In this document: piece by piece, positions 1 to 8,104 of the stretch | Numbering within the stretch: the stretch's first letter is position 1 | Layout of the letters: every line of letters begins with the position of its first letter | Source: CADEED01 sp035765415 | Lineage (GTDB): Bacteria > Pseudomonadota > Gammaproteobacteria > Steroidobacterales > Steroidobacteraceae | Reading direction: 5' to 3' | Length of the DNA: 64,000 nt | Assembly (NCBI GenBank): GCA_035765415.1 | Contig: DASTXR010000126.1 | Span: forward strand, 1 to 64,000 | The notes under the pieces: generated by a model | The model's database searches: none | Told to the model about the DNA's origin: nothing | The model's input: only the letters and a program-made list of their open reading frames with translations | Position numbers and translations under genes: made by a program

Positions 1-190
1 CAGCTAGACCGCGTCGCGCATGAACTAAATCAACGACCCAGGATGACCTTGGGTTGGGAGAACCCGGCCGATACACTCAGCCGGGCTGTTGCGTCGACCG
101 GTTGAGGTCACCTCCTCCATTTCTATTACTCAAGCGCGCCCGAGAGTTCGCGCCGGAAGCCTGTCCTTCTTCACGCGCTGACGCTCCACC
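1..190. other. left-edge stretch without a recognisable gene
   Basis: I see no supportable gene between the window edge and the end of the M24 peptidase gene. On the minus strand a purine-rich GGAGGAGGTGA at about 109-119 looks like a strong ribosome-binding sequence, but no start codon at a suitable distance opens a reading frame. A short GC-rich inverted repeat (CCCGGC/GCCGGG) lies near 63-85. It may be the promoter or terminator of a gene beyond the window. Confidence 0.4.
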
Positions 191-238
191 GATGAGGTCC
201 GGCCCCTTTTGCTAGGAAATGGGGACTGTCCCCATTTC
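191..238. repeat. solo arm of family-A palindromic repeat
   Basis: This stretch matches one arm of the long inverted repeats at 37002-37084 and 17770-17890: a CCCCTTTT run, the word CTAGGAAATGGGGACTG and then TCCCCATT. It contains its own short palindrome (AATGGGGACTGTCCCCATT). It runs into the stop codon of the M24 peptidase gene (237-239), so it may help end transcription. No second arm is visible. Confidence 0.7.
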
Positions 239-1487
239 AGTCGAAAGGCTTGTCGAGCGACGCTGGCGGCGTCGTGAACCAGATCGGCTTCTCCGGTCCC
301 ATGTGGAAGCAGTCCTCCAGCCGGATTCCGAACTTCCCGGGTAGATAGATCCCCGGCTCGTTCGAAAAACACATGCCCTGGGCGAGCGGGGTCTTCTCGC
401 CATGCACCAGGTTGACGGGCTCGTGCCCGTCGAGGCCGATGCCGTGGCCGGTGCGATGCGAAGTGCCGGGTAGTTTGTAGCCGGGGCCGTAGCCCCACTT
501 CACGTATTGCGCGCGCACGGCGTCGTCGACGGCGCCGGCGGGCACGCCCACGCGCGCGGTTTCGATGGCGATCTGCTGGCCGTCACGCATCTGCTGCCAG
601 ACTTTGCGCTGCTCGGCATTGGCCTCACCGAATACGAAGGTGCGCGAGATGTCGGATTGATATCCCTCGACCGAGCAGCCGCAGTCCATGAGCACGACTT
701 CGCCTTCGCGAACCGCCTGTGGTTTGCCGGAGCCGTGTGGATAGGCGCTGGCTTCACCGAGCAGGATCAACGCGAATTCGTGCGAGGCGCCGAGTGCATT
801 GTGGGCTTCCTCCATCATGGCGCCGATGTCCTTCGGCGTCATGCCGCGGGCAATACGCGGCGCGATGTGGCGATAGGCGGCGATGGTGATGTCCGCCGCC
901 TTCTGCATGAGCGTGAGCTCGGCCTCCGACTTCACCATGCGGCAACCGCGCACCACGGGTGCGCCGTTGCGGATATCCACACCCGGCATGGCGCGCCGCA
1001 GGCCGTCCACGGCGAAGAACCGCACGGTCTCTTCAACGGCGACCGGTCCCGTGACTTTCCGGTCGCGCAGGACGCCGGCGACCGTGAGCAGGGGATCCTC
1101 GTCTTCGTTCCAGACACGCACTTCGGCGGGCACTTTCAGGCTCTCGCGCACCGACGGTTCTTCGAAGTGCGGCGTGACGATGGCGATTTCGCCGTCGCGT
1201 GGCAGCACCGCAGCGGTGAGCCGCTCACTGCGCCACCAGTGCACGCCCGTGAAATAGACCAGCGATGCGCCGGGCTCGATGAGCAGCGCGCCGACGCCGA
1301 GCTTGCCCATGAGTGCGCGTGCCTTGTCGATGCGCGCCAGGTATTCGGCGCGGGCAATGGGCTTCACGTCGCCCGTCATGGGCGCAAGGCTCGTGGCCGC
1401 TTCCGCCGCGAAAAGCTGGCGGGGGGCGAGGCCCGCGAACGCAGTCAGGGCTCCAAGCGTCAACACGTCGCGGCGGCTGGTCTTCAT
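237..1487 (-). CDS. exported M24-family (Xaa-Pro type) metallopeptidase
   Basis: A 416-residue protein of the creatinase/aminopeptidase P fold, expected to cleave N-terminal residues, often before proline, from peptides. The first 30 residues carry a twin-arginine-like signal (TSRRDVLTLGALTAFAGLAP), so it should be exported. The C-terminal half holds the five dinuclear-metal ligands: Asp in MDCGC, Asp in QSDISRT, His in TGHGIG, Glu in NEPGIY and Glu in IRLEDC. I start at 1487, where the Tat-like signal begins; the frame stays open to 1532 but that part is repeat sequence. It is the last gene of a minus-strand run after the DUF6165 gene. The exact substrate is not known. Confidence 0.85.
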   Translation of the reverse strand: MKTSRRDVLTLGALTAFAGLAPRQLFAAEAATSLAPMTGDVKPIARAEYLARIDKARALMGKLGVGALLIEPGASLVYFTGVHWWRSERLTAAVLPRDGEIAIVTPHFEEPSVRESLKVPAEVRVWNEDEDPLLTVAGVLRDRKVTGPVAVEETVRFFAVDGLRRAMPGVDIRNGAPVVRGCRMVKSEAELTLMQKAADITIAAYRHIAPRIARGMTPKDIGAMMEEAHNALGASHEFALILLGEASAYPHGSGKPQAVREGEVVLMDCGCSVEGYQSDISRTFVFGEANAEQRKVWQQMRDGQQIAIETARVGVPAGAVDDAVRAQYVKWGYGPGYKLPGTSHRTGHGIGLDGHEPVNLVHGEKTPLAQGMCFSNEPGIYLPGKFGIRLEDCFHMGPEKPIWFTTPPASLDKPFD

Positions 1488-1504
1488 GGTTCTTTCACGG
1501 CGCG

Positions 1505-1533
1505 AACTACGATATTTGGTGCCCGGCACCACT
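1505..1533. repeat. solo arm of family-C inverted repeat
   Basis: The sequence AACTACGATATTTGGTGCCC followed by GGCACC closely matches the right arm of the long stem-loop at 29428-29460. Only one arm is present here. It fills most of the gap between the DUF6165 and M24 peptidase genes and overlaps the DUF6165 stop codon. It looks like a degraded copy of a dispersed palindromic element. Confidence 0.6.
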
Positions 1534-1928
1534 TAAGGCTTGTAAGGCTTGTACGATTTTTCTTCGACGATGCTCGAACCTAACAAGGTGTTGATGCGCT
1601 TCTTGATGGCGGCGCGTTCGTCGTTGGTGATGTACACGGCGCGCGCCAGCTCGATGAATCGCTCGCCGAAGCGGCCGGCGCGCTCTTCATCGCGGATGTC
1701 GTCCTCGATGACCCACAACGCTTCGTTGACGCGCGTGAGGTTGGCTTCCTCCGGGCCGAGATCGACGGCAGCGGCGCCCGAATCCCTCCAGGTCTTCTCG
1801 AGCAGCGAGAGTTCGTGTTTGACGTTGGCGACTTTGCCCGCGTCACTCATGCGCGCGGCCTTGATGCGCAGGATGGTGATCTTGTCGAGCATTTCGCCGG
1901 GGCTGACCGGGACCATGATGTCTTTCAT
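1533..1928 (-). CDS. DUF6165 family protein
   Basis: A 131-residue protein whose start (IMVPVSPGEMLDKITILRIK) matches what I recall of the DUF6165 family. No catalytic motif is evident; it looks like a mostly helical soluble protein rich in charged residues. It lies 7 bases after the ABM-like gene and in one run with a GT9 glycosyltransferase gene. That context suggests a role tied to LPS or cell-surface sugars, but this is inference only. The last residues (SYKPYKP) are a short repeat near the family-C arm. Confidence 0.75.
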   Translation of the reverse strand: MKDIMVPVSPGEMLDKITILRIKAARMSDAGKVANVKHELSLLEKTWRDSGAAAVDLGPEEANLTRVNEALWVIEDDIRDEERAGRFGERFIELARAVYITNDERAAIKKRINTLLGSSIVEEKSYKPYKP

Positions 1929-1935
1929 GTCAGTC

Positions 1936-2292
1936 TCACTTGCCGGTTTCGAGGATGAACCAGGTGGGATTCATCGGTGCCATTGGTGCGCGCAATTGAT
2001 CGAGCTCGAGAGCGGGACCGTGGACCTCGAGCCGCGTGAGCGTGGCGATCTTGAACAGATCCAGCAGCGGCGCGGATACGTTCGCCAGATGGGTCAGTAC
2101 TCCGGCTGCCCCCACGTACGCTTCGCGGCAGAAGACCTCGTCACCGTTGATGGTGAATTCATAGAAGAGATTGTTCGGCTCGGACCGGGCCTTCTCGATG
2201 AAGACAGGCAGCGCGGCCTTGAACGCGTCCAGCTTTCCCGGATGCACCTTGAAGTACGGATGGATGCTGACGACGTTGGATGGATACTTCAT
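1936..2292 (-). CDS. small ABM-like (dimeric alpha-beta barrel) protein
   Basis: A 118-residue protein with the layout of antibiotic-biosynthesis-monooxygenase-like domains: an early VVSIHPYFKVHPGKLDAFKA strand and helix, then FYEFTINGDEVFCREAY and a helix with HL. Such domains bind small molecules or act as cofactor-free oxygenases, but no substrate can be read here. The start codon overlaps the end of the GT9 gene (ATGA), so the two are probably translationally coupled. The assignment rests on fold-like pattern only. Confidence 0.65.
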   Translation of the reverse strand: MKYPSNVVSIHPYFKVHPGKLDAFKAALPVFIEKARSEPNNLFYEFTINGDEVFCREAYVGAAGVLTHLANVSAPLLDLFKIATLTRLEVHGPALELDQLRAPMAPMNPTWFILETGK

Positions 2293-3332
2293 TTGAGCAA
2301 GGCTAGCAGCTCATCGAGCTTGTTGCAGACGGCCGGCACTTCGATGAGCTCCATGACGCCGGGCAACTCGATCTTCCGCGTCCACGGCAGCTCCGCCGCC
2401 GGCTTGCCGAGGAATTTTCGCGCGGCGTCGTCGTAGGCATTCACACACCAGCGGCGTGATTCATACGGCCCGCTGCGCGCGGGGTTCGTGGCCGCGTACA
2501 GCCCGATGACGGGCGTTTCCACCATGGTGGCCATGTGCGCGGGGCCGGAGTCGGGGGTCAGCAGCACCGTCGCGCGCGCCAGCAGCGCCAACAGCTGCGG
2601 CAGCGTGTCCTTGCCAACCTGGTCGATGAGCGGCACCGAGGCATGTTTGGCAATCGCCGCGGCCATTTCGCGCTCGATGGCCGCGGGACCGCCGCACAGG
2701 ATCACGCGCATGCCGTGGGTGCGCACGGCATGGTTGGCAACGGCCGCGTAACGCTCCGGCAGCCAGTTGCGCGCGCGGTGGCTGGAACATGCGCTGATGA
2801 CCAGCGTCGGCTGCGCATCCGGAATCAGTTGTTCCGCGTAGGCCAGCGCCGCCGGCGGCAAGGGAATGTCCCAGCGCGGCGGCTGGCGAGGAACGCTCAA
2901 CGCATCGGCGAATCCCAGGAAACTGTCCAGCACGTGCTCGCGCGATCGCGCCGCGATGCGTCGATTCGTGAACAGCCACTGCAGCTCGCGCGCGCGCGCC
3001 TTGTCGAAGCCGACCTTGATAGGCGCGGGGATGCAGGCGGCAGCGGCGCTGGCGCGGATCGACAATTGCAGGTGCAGCAGCAGATCGAACGCGCCGCGCC
3101 GCTGCATCTCGGTTCGCAGCCGTTGGTACGCGGAGAGACCGGCGCCCTTGTCCACGGTGATAAGCTCCACATCCGGAATGAGGCTCATCAATTTCGCTTC
3201 GAGTTTGCCGATCACCCAGGTGAAGCGCGCGCGCGGCCAGGCGCTTTGCAGCGTGCGCAGCAACGGGACGACGTGGCAGGTATCGCCGATGGCCGACAAC
3301 CGCAACAGGCAGACTTTTTCCGGTGCATCCAT
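2289..3332 (-). CDS. glycosyltransferase family 9 (heptosyltransferase-like)
   Basis: A 347-residue GT9 protein of the ADP-heptose:LPS heptosyltransferase type, which would add heptose to the LPS inner core at the inner membrane. The N-terminus has the family start (CLLRLSAIGDTCHVVPLLRT). The C-terminal half shows the nucleotide-sugar site (LLTPDSGPAHMATMVETPVI and GLYAATNPARSGPY). I chose ATG 3332; a GTG at 3356 would extend the protein by 8 residues and overlap the divergent kinase gene. The divergent Kdo kinase and waaA support an LPS core role. It could be WaaC-, WaaF- or WaaQ-like; the exact acceptor is not clear. Confidence 0.85.
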   Translation of the reverse strand: MDAPEKVCLLRLSAIGDTCHVVPLLRTLQSAWPRARFTWVIGKLEAKLMSLIPDVELITVDKGAGLSAYQRLRTEMQRRGAFDLLLHLQLSIRASAAAACIPAPIKVGFDKARARELQWLFTNRRIAARSREHVLDSFLGFADALSVPRQPPRWDIPLPPAALAYAEQLIPDAQPTLVISACSSHRARNWLPERYAAVANHAVRTHGMRVILCGGPAAIEREMAAAIAKHASVPLIDQVGKDTLPQLLALLARATVLLTPDSGPAHMATMVETPVIGLYAATNPARSGPYESRRWCVNAYDDAARKFLGKPAAELPWTRKIELPGVMELIEVPAVCNKLDELLALLK

Positions 3333-3344
3333 GGAAGTGAGTGA

Positions 3345-4106
3345 ATGAAGCGCCACTGGCCGGTGGGAGCGGAAGTGAATGAAGCCGCCTTCGAGGGCGG
3401 CCGGATGCTATACGACACCAAACGCACGAGCAATTTCTCGGCCGATTTCTTCGAGCCGGATTACTGGCGCAAGCACGACGCCATCGAGGGCACGGCGCTC
3501 GGTCGCGGCACCACGTGGTTCATCCGCACCGGCGACAGCAGCTTCGTACTGCGCCACTACCGCCGCGGCGGCCTGATGGCAAAAATTTCCAGGGACAAAT
3601 ACTGGTGGCGGGGCGAAACCGAAACGCGCGCATTTGCCGAGTGGTATCTCACCTATCACCTGCATCGCGCGGGATTGCCCGTGCCCACGCCGATCGCCGC
3701 GCGCTACCAGCGCAAAGGCCTGTTCTATCGCGCGGACATCATCACCCAGCGCATCGAGAACAGCGAACCGCTGGCGGACCGCCTGCTCAAGGGGCCGCTG
3801 CCACTCACGCAGTGGATTGCCGTGGGCCGCTGCATCCGGCGTTTTCACGATGCAGGCGTGTGCCATGCGGACCTGAACGCGCACAACATCCTGCTGACAC
3901 CCGCGCAGGTCTATCTCATCGACTTCGATCGCGGAACGTTGCGCAAGCGCGGCTGGTGGGCGGACACCACGCTGGTCAGGCTCTATCGCTCGCTCGAGAA
4001 AGTGACCCTGCTCGCGGCCCCGGAGAGTTTCACGGACCAGGACTGGCACTCCCTGCTGGCTGGATATCGCGAGTCCGCGGGTCTGCCGCAGGCGTCCATC
4101 GCCTGA
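3345..4106 (+). CDS. kdkA: 3-deoxy-D-manno-octulosonic acid kinase
   Basis: A 253-residue LPS kinase of the KdkA/Rfak family, which phosphorylates the Kdo residue on lipid A precursor using ATP at the inner face of the membrane. The catalytic loop is HADLNAHNILL (about residues 178-188) and the metal-binding motif is LIDFDRGTLR. A glycine-rich start (GRGTTWFIR) and Lys in LMAKISRDKY fit the kinase N-lobe. ATG 3345 follows GGAAG at 3333-3337. The gene is divergent from the GT9 gene with about 12 bases between starts, and lies 6 bases before waaA, so both act on Kdo. Confidence 0.92.
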   Translation: MKRHWPVGAEVNEAAFEGGRMLYDTKRTSNFSADFFEPDYWRKHDAIEGTALGRGTTWFIRTGDSSFVLRHYRRGGLMAKISRDKYWWRGETETRAFAEWYLTYHLHRAGLPVPTPIAARYQRKGLFYRADIITQRIENSEPLADRLLKGPLPLTQWIAVGRCIRRFHDAGVCHADLNAHNILLTPAQVYLIDFDRGTLRKRGWWADTTLVRLYRSLEKVTLLAAPESFTDQDWHSLLAGYRESAGLPQASIA

Positions 4107-4112
4107 CGCACC

Positions 4113-5372
4113 GTGCGTTTCCTCTACATCTGCATCGCCTACCTGATCGCGCCGCTGTTCGTCGGCGCGATGGTGGTGCGCGGCCTTCGCGATCCCGTGC
4201 ATTGGCGGGGATTCTCGCAGCGATTCGGATTCGGCCAGGCGGTGCGTTCGCGCAGCATCTGGGTGCATGCGGTGTCGGTCGGCGAGGTGCAGGCGGGAGT
4301 GCCGCTCATCGAAGCCCTGCTCAAACGGTTTCCCGACATCCCGCTGGTGCTGACCACGGTCACGTCCACCGGCCGCGCGCGTGCCGAAGCGTTGTTCGGA
4401 TCGCGCGCCGACGTGCGTTACGTGCCCATCGACCTGCCGGGTTCGGTCAGGCGCTTCTTTCAGCGCATCCAGCCGCAGCTCGCGATCATCCTCGAAACGG
4501 AGATCTGGCCGAATCTCTACCATCGTTGCGGGCGCCTCGGTGTGCCGCTGGTGCTGGCCAGTGCGCGAATCTCGCCGCGCTCCGTGGCGAGTTATCGACG
4601 GCTCGTCGGCCTGTTTCGCGAGACGCTGTCGCACGGCATATTCATCGCCGCCCAGAGCGCCGAGGATGCCGAGCGCTTCGTGTCGATCGGCGCCAATCCC
4701 GCGCGCACACACGTCGTCGGCAACATCAAGTTCGACTTCGGCTATCCACCCGACATGGCGGCGCGCGGCAAGGAGCTGCGCACGTTGTTAGGCGCGGACC
4801 GGCCGGTGTGGGTGGCGGGCAGCACGCACGACCAGGAAGAAGAGATGCTGATCGACGCGCACGCGCAGATCCGCCAGCGTTTTCCCGACGCGCTCATGGT
4901 GCTGGTGCCGCGTCATCCGCCGCGATTCGGCGACGTGGCGGCGCTGCTGCGCCTGCGCGGCACTTCGTTCGTCACGCGCACCAGCAAGCAGAACGTGGCG
5001 CCCGACACCCAGGTCTACCTGCTGGATACGCTCGGCGAACTGCCGGCGTTCTACTCGGCGGGTGACGTGGCCTTCGTGGGCGGAAGCCTGGTGCCCATCG
5101 GCGGGCACAACCTGCTGGAGCCCGCGGCGCTCAGCCTGCCGATCGTGGCCGGCCCGCACAACTTCAACTCCGCCGACATCGCGCAGATGCTCGTGGCGCA
5201 TGGCGCGGTTCGCATCGTGAACGATGCCGCGCAGCTCGCGGCGGTGGTCGGGGGATTGTTTGCCGACCCCGCCACCCGCACCGTGATGGGTGCGAGTGGC
5301 AGGAAGGCGATGGACGGGAACCGGGGCGCCGTCGCGCGCCTCATGCAGTTCCTGGAGCCGCTGCTGCCCTGA
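4113..5372 (+). CDS. waaA: Kdo transferase WaaA (KdtA)
   Basis: A 419-residue transferase that adds one or more Kdo units from CMP-Kdo to lipid IVA. It starts at a GTG. An N-terminal membrane anchor (YICIAYLIAPLFVGAMVV) precedes WVHAVSVGEVQAG, LTTVTSTGRARAEALF, ETEIWPNL and the C-terminal GGSLVPIGGHNLLEPAALS nucleotide-sugar motif, all typical of the family. Length is normal. It directly follows the Kdo kinase; bacteria with KdkA often have a monofunctional WaaA, so one Kdo followed by a phosphate is likely here (inference). Confidence 0.96.
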   Translation: MRFLYICIAYLIAPLFVGAMVVRGLRDPVHWRGFSQRFGFGQAVRSRSIWVHAVSVGEVQAGVPLIEALLKRFPDIPLVLTTVTSTGRARAEALFGSRADVRYVPIDLPGSVRRFFQRIQPQLAIILETEIWPNLYHRCGRLGVPLVLASARISPRSVASYRRLVGLFRETLSHGIFIAAQSAEDAERFVSIGANPARTHVVGNIKFDFGYPPDMAARGKELRTLLGADRPVWVAGSTHDQEEEMLIDAHAQIRQRFPDALMVLVPRHPPRFGDVAALLRLRGTSFVTRTSKQNVAPDTQVYLLDTLGELPAFYSAGDVAFVGGSLVPIGGHNLLEPAALSLPIVAGPHNFNSADIAQMLVAHGAVRIVNDAAQLAAVVGGLFADPATRTVMGASGRKAMDGNRGAVARLMQFLEPLLP

Positions 5373-5376
5373 CTAG

Positions 5377-6834
5377 CTACTGGGCGGGCGGCGTCGGCGT
5401 CACGGCCGCGGGGTTGCCCGGCGGCGGCGGGTTTTCCAGCCACGCATTCACGTCTTCGAGCGCCTTGCGATCGAGCAGTCCCGCGGACTGTTTGAGGCGC
5501 AGCACGTTCAGCATGTAGTCGTAGCGGCTGCGCGAGTAGTTCGTGAAGGCCTGCACCAGCGCCTGGCGCGCGGCCAGCACGTCGATCGCGGTGCGGGTGC
5601 CCACGTCATAACCCGCCTCGGTGGCCTTGAGCGCGGTGCGGCTCGACTCCAGCGCCTGCTGGAGCGCCTGCACGCGCGAGATCTCCGACATGACGCCGAG
5701 ATAGGCATCGCGCGCCGTGCGCTCGGTTTCACGCGAAACGCGTTCCACGCGCTGCTTGGCGGCCTGCCAGCGGTACTCCTGCTGCTTCACGCGCGAGTGG
5801 GTGCCGCCGCTCGACCAGATGGGCACCTGCACCTGCAGGGTGATGGACTTGTCGGTGTCGCTATCCAGGTTGTTGGGAGCAGTGCCACCGGGGAAACCCG
5901 GGGCAGGAGGGAATGTGGCGATGTCGTCGCTTTCGTTATGCGACTTGCCGACCACCAGCTCGACGGTGGGAAGGTGGCCGCCGAAGGCCGTGCGCACGTC
6001 ATCGCGGGCAATTTCCGCGCCGAGCCGGCTGGAAGTGAGCGCGAGGTTCTGCTCCATCGAAGCTTCGACCCATTTCTGCGGATCGGCAGGTTCGGGAATC
6101 GCCAGCGGCATCGTGCCGCGCGGCGTGGAGAGTGATGCGTACTGCATGTCGGTGATCTCGCGCAGGAACTCCTGCGCGGTTGCGAGCTGGCGCTTCGCTG
6201 CAATGAGATCCGCGGCGGCGGTGTCGCGCGCTGCGCGCGCTTCCTGCACGTCGGTGATGGCGATGAGGCCGACTTCGAATCGCTTGTCCGCCTGCTCGAG
6301 CTGGCGCGAAATGGCATCGAGTGACGCCTGCTGCGCCTGCACGTTGTCGAGCGCCGCGAGCACGTCGAAGTAGCGCGTGGAGACGCGCAAGGCCAGGTCC
6401 TGCTGCGCCACGCCGTAGTCCGCATCCGCCTGGGCCGCGATTCGCGACGATTGCTTGAGCCCGACCAGCCCTTGCCATGAAAAGATGGTCTGGCGCAGCT
6501 CGACGCTCCAGCCGGAGAATTCCGGAGAGAGCTGACTGTTGTCCGCGACCGGCTGCAGGATGAGGCTGCCCGGAACGTTGGGATCCTCGATGATGTCGCC
6601 GCGCGTGGTGAGCCGGTTACCTTCGCTTTCGCCCTTGTTGTAGCTGCCGTTGATCTGCGGCAGGTACGCGGCCCACGCCTGCGGGCGCGCTTCGCGCGTC
6701 GCCTTGCGCGTGTATTCGGCTTCGCGGACGGTCGGATCGTTGACGACAGCCTGGTCGAAGATGGTGAGCAGGTCTTCGCCCGAAGCGGTGAAGGAGGCCA
6801 GGCAACCCAGCCCCAAAGCGAGTAGACGGCGCAT
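5377..6834 (-). CDS. tolC: TolC-family outer-membrane efflux protein
   Basis: A 485-residue outer-membrane channel protein that would serve tripartite efflux pumps and type I secretion. A signal peptide (LLALGLGCLASFTASGEDLL) is followed by two repeats of the outer membrane efflux domain, rich in Ala and Gln helices, with FEVGLIAITDVQEARA and YDVGTRTAIDVLAARQALVQ as the matching loops of each half. The C-terminus is a Pro-rich tail (ENPPPPGNPAAVTPTPPAQ). It ends 4 bases from the end of waaA on the other strand. AGAGGA precedes the start. A rhodanese and a Pcm-like gene lie upstream on the same strand. Confidence 0.93.
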   Translation of the reverse strand: MRRLLALGLGCLASFTASGEDLLTIFDQAVVNDPTVREAEYTRKATREARPQAWAAYLPQINGSYNKGESEGNRLTTRGDIIEDPNVPGSLILQPVADNSQLSPEFSGWSVELRQTIFSWQGLVGLKQSSRIAAQADADYGVAQQDLALRVSTRYFDVLAALDNVQAQQASLDAISRQLEQADKRFEVGLIAITDVQEARAARDTAAADLIAAKRQLATAQEFLREITDMQYASLSTPRGTMPLAIPEPADPQKWVEASMEQNLALTSSRLGAEIARDDVRTAFGGHLPTVELVVGKSHNESDDIATFPPAPGFPGGTAPNNLDSDTDKSITLQVQVPIWSSGGTHSRVKQQEYRWQAAKQRVERVSRETERTARDAYLGVMSEISRVQALQQALESSRTALKATEAGYDVGTRTAIDVLAARQALVQAFTNYSRSRYDYMLNVLRLKQSAGLLDRKALEDVNAWLENPPPPGNPAAVTPTPPAQ

Positions 6835-6921
6835 TAATAAGAATCCTCTTTAGTGTTGTAGTTCACTATATCACCTACCACCGGGGCGGAGGCAATGCAC
6901 TTTTGGAAAAAATTAGACGTT

Positions 6922-7242
6922 TCAGTACTGGGGTACGGTTGCATCCACAACCTGACTCCACGCAGATATTCCGCCGGAGAGGTTGGCTACGTCCGTAAAT
7001 CCTTGGTTCGCAAGATAATGCGCTACGCGCATGGACCTGCCACCCGCGTGGCACATCACGATGACTTCCCCATCGCGCCGCAACTCCTGGAGCCTGGCCG
7101 GAATCTGGCTCATCGGCACGTGTAGGACGTCCGGAATGCGCGCAAGTTGCAGCTCCCAGTCTTCGCGCACGTCGAGCACCAGCGGGTTTTCCCCGCGGTC
7201 GCGGCGTGCCTTGAGCTCATCGACGGAAATCTCGCGAATCAT
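6922..7242 (-). CDS. single-domain rhodanese-like sulfurtransferase
   Basis: A 106-residue rhodanese domain. It has VDELKARRDRG near the start, then LVLDVREDWELQLARI and the active-site loop CHAGGRSMRVAHYLANQGF, whose Cys would carry the persulfide. The end LSGGISAWSQVVD is typical. It is cytosolic, with no signal peptide. It starts 6 bases after the Pcm-like gene and is followed by tolC, an order I recall from related gammaproteobacteria. Sulfur carrier targets cannot be told from the sequence. Confidence 0.88.
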   Translation of the reverse strand: MIREISVDELKARRDRGENPLVLDVREDWELQLARIPDVLHVPMSQIPARLQELRRDGEVIVMCHAGGRSMRVAHYLANQGFTDVANLSGGISAWSQVVDATVPQY

Positions 7243-7248
7243 GGGGCT

Positions 7249-7899
7249 CTAGAACTGAAACGGTTCGGGGCGCGGGGCGTTGTCGAGCGCATCCACGGCG
7301 GTCTCGAACAATGCAGTGCTGCTCCAGGCACTGTCGGCGGTTCGCGTGACCAGCATGGCTTCCTGCGGTAGCTGGTCGCCGACCACGACGAACAGCTTGC
7401 CACCCACAGCCAACGCGCGAGCGAAGCGATCGTCGTACAAGGGCAGGGCGCCGCATACGGCAATGAGCGCATAGTCCTTTCCCATATCCAAGTTGAAAGT
7501 GTCACCCGTCACCACGTCGACCTGCCCGAACCCGGCGCGCTTCAGGTTCGCGCGGCTCGCCGCCGCGAGCTCGCCATGAATCTCGATCGCGCGCACGCTG
7601 GCACCCATCGCCGAGAGGCACGCGGGCACGAACCCCGTGCCCGAACCCACCACCAACGCGCGCATGCCTGGCTCGGCGGCCAGTGCTTGCAGGAGACGTC
7701 CCACAATTTTCGGCGCGAGCATGTGTTGTCCCGTTCGCAGCGGGATGTCGGTATCGGCAAAAGCGAGTTCGACGTAGCGCTCGGGCACGAAGAACTCTCG
7801 CGGCGTGCGACGCATGGCATCGAGCACGCGTTCGTCGAGCACGTCCCACGCGCGTATCTGCTGCGTGATCATCTGGGCGCGCGCGAACTCGGTCTGCAT
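7249..7899 (-). CDS. protein-L-isoaspartate O-methyltransferase family protein
   Basis: A 216-residue SAM-dependent methyltransferase of the Pcm family, which methylates isoaspartyl residues in aged proteins. Family features are QIRAWDVLDERVLDAMRRTP, LAPKIVGRLLQAL, the SAM motif VVGSGTGFVPACLSAMG, IEIHGELAAAS and AVGGKLFVVVGD. Motif I is weaker than in classic Pcm (VGSGTG rather than GTGSGY), so it may be a divergent paralogue. GGAG lies just before ATG 7899. It heads the pcm-rhodanese-tolC run. Confidence 0.85.
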   Translation of the reverse strand: MQTEFARAQMITQQIRAWDVLDERVLDAMRRTPREFFVPERYVELAFADTDIPLRTGQHMLAPKIVGRLLQALAAEPGMRALVVGSGTGFVPACLSAMGASVRAIEIHGELAAASRANLKRAGFGQVDVVTGDTFNLDMGKDYALIAVCGALPLYDDRFARALAVGGKLFVVVGDQLPQEAMLVTRTADSAWSSTALFETAVDALDNAPRPEPFQF

Positions 7900-8104
7900 G
7901 GAAAACTCCTTACACTGGGATGCTACTTATTCTGCCCGAATCAACGACATTCAGTGGTTCGATTCGTCGCGGAACCAGTCGGCACATCGCTTATTTTTAT
8001 GGTTAATGTCGAATGAGAGCTCGACGGGATAAGGCTATTCTGGCCGCGGGCACGGACGCTTCGCATAAAAAGATGCACTAATAACAACAGGATTACGTTT
8101 CGGG
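7900..8104. promoter_or_regulatory. divergent intergenic region, AT-richer than its surroundings
   Basis: These 205 bases separate the Pcm-like gene from the GGDEF-EAL gene and must hold both promoters. The stretch has several AT-rich patches (for example TTATTTTTATGG near 7991 and CATAAAAAG near 8064) against a GC-rich background. I cannot assign -35 and -10 boxes with confidence and see no coding frame in it. Confidence 0.4.

Noticed and set aside
109..121. A strip on the plus strand that looks like the 3' end of 16S rRNA (TCACCTCCT)
   Set aside because: Only the short anti-Shine-Dalgarno-like core fits; the conserved 16S sequence before it is absent. On the minus strand it is merely a strong ribosome-binding-like word without a usable start.
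3408..4712. A 434-codon minus-strand frame over kdkA and waaA
   Set aside because: It covers two well-supported LPS genes on the plus strand and shows no recognisable motif.
4785..4793. TTGTTAGGC words as integron recombination (attC) sites
   Set aside because: The 7-base core fits GTTRRRY, but there are no paired R'/R'' sites with imperfect hairpins, no cassette layout and no integrase; most copies lie inside housekeeping genes.
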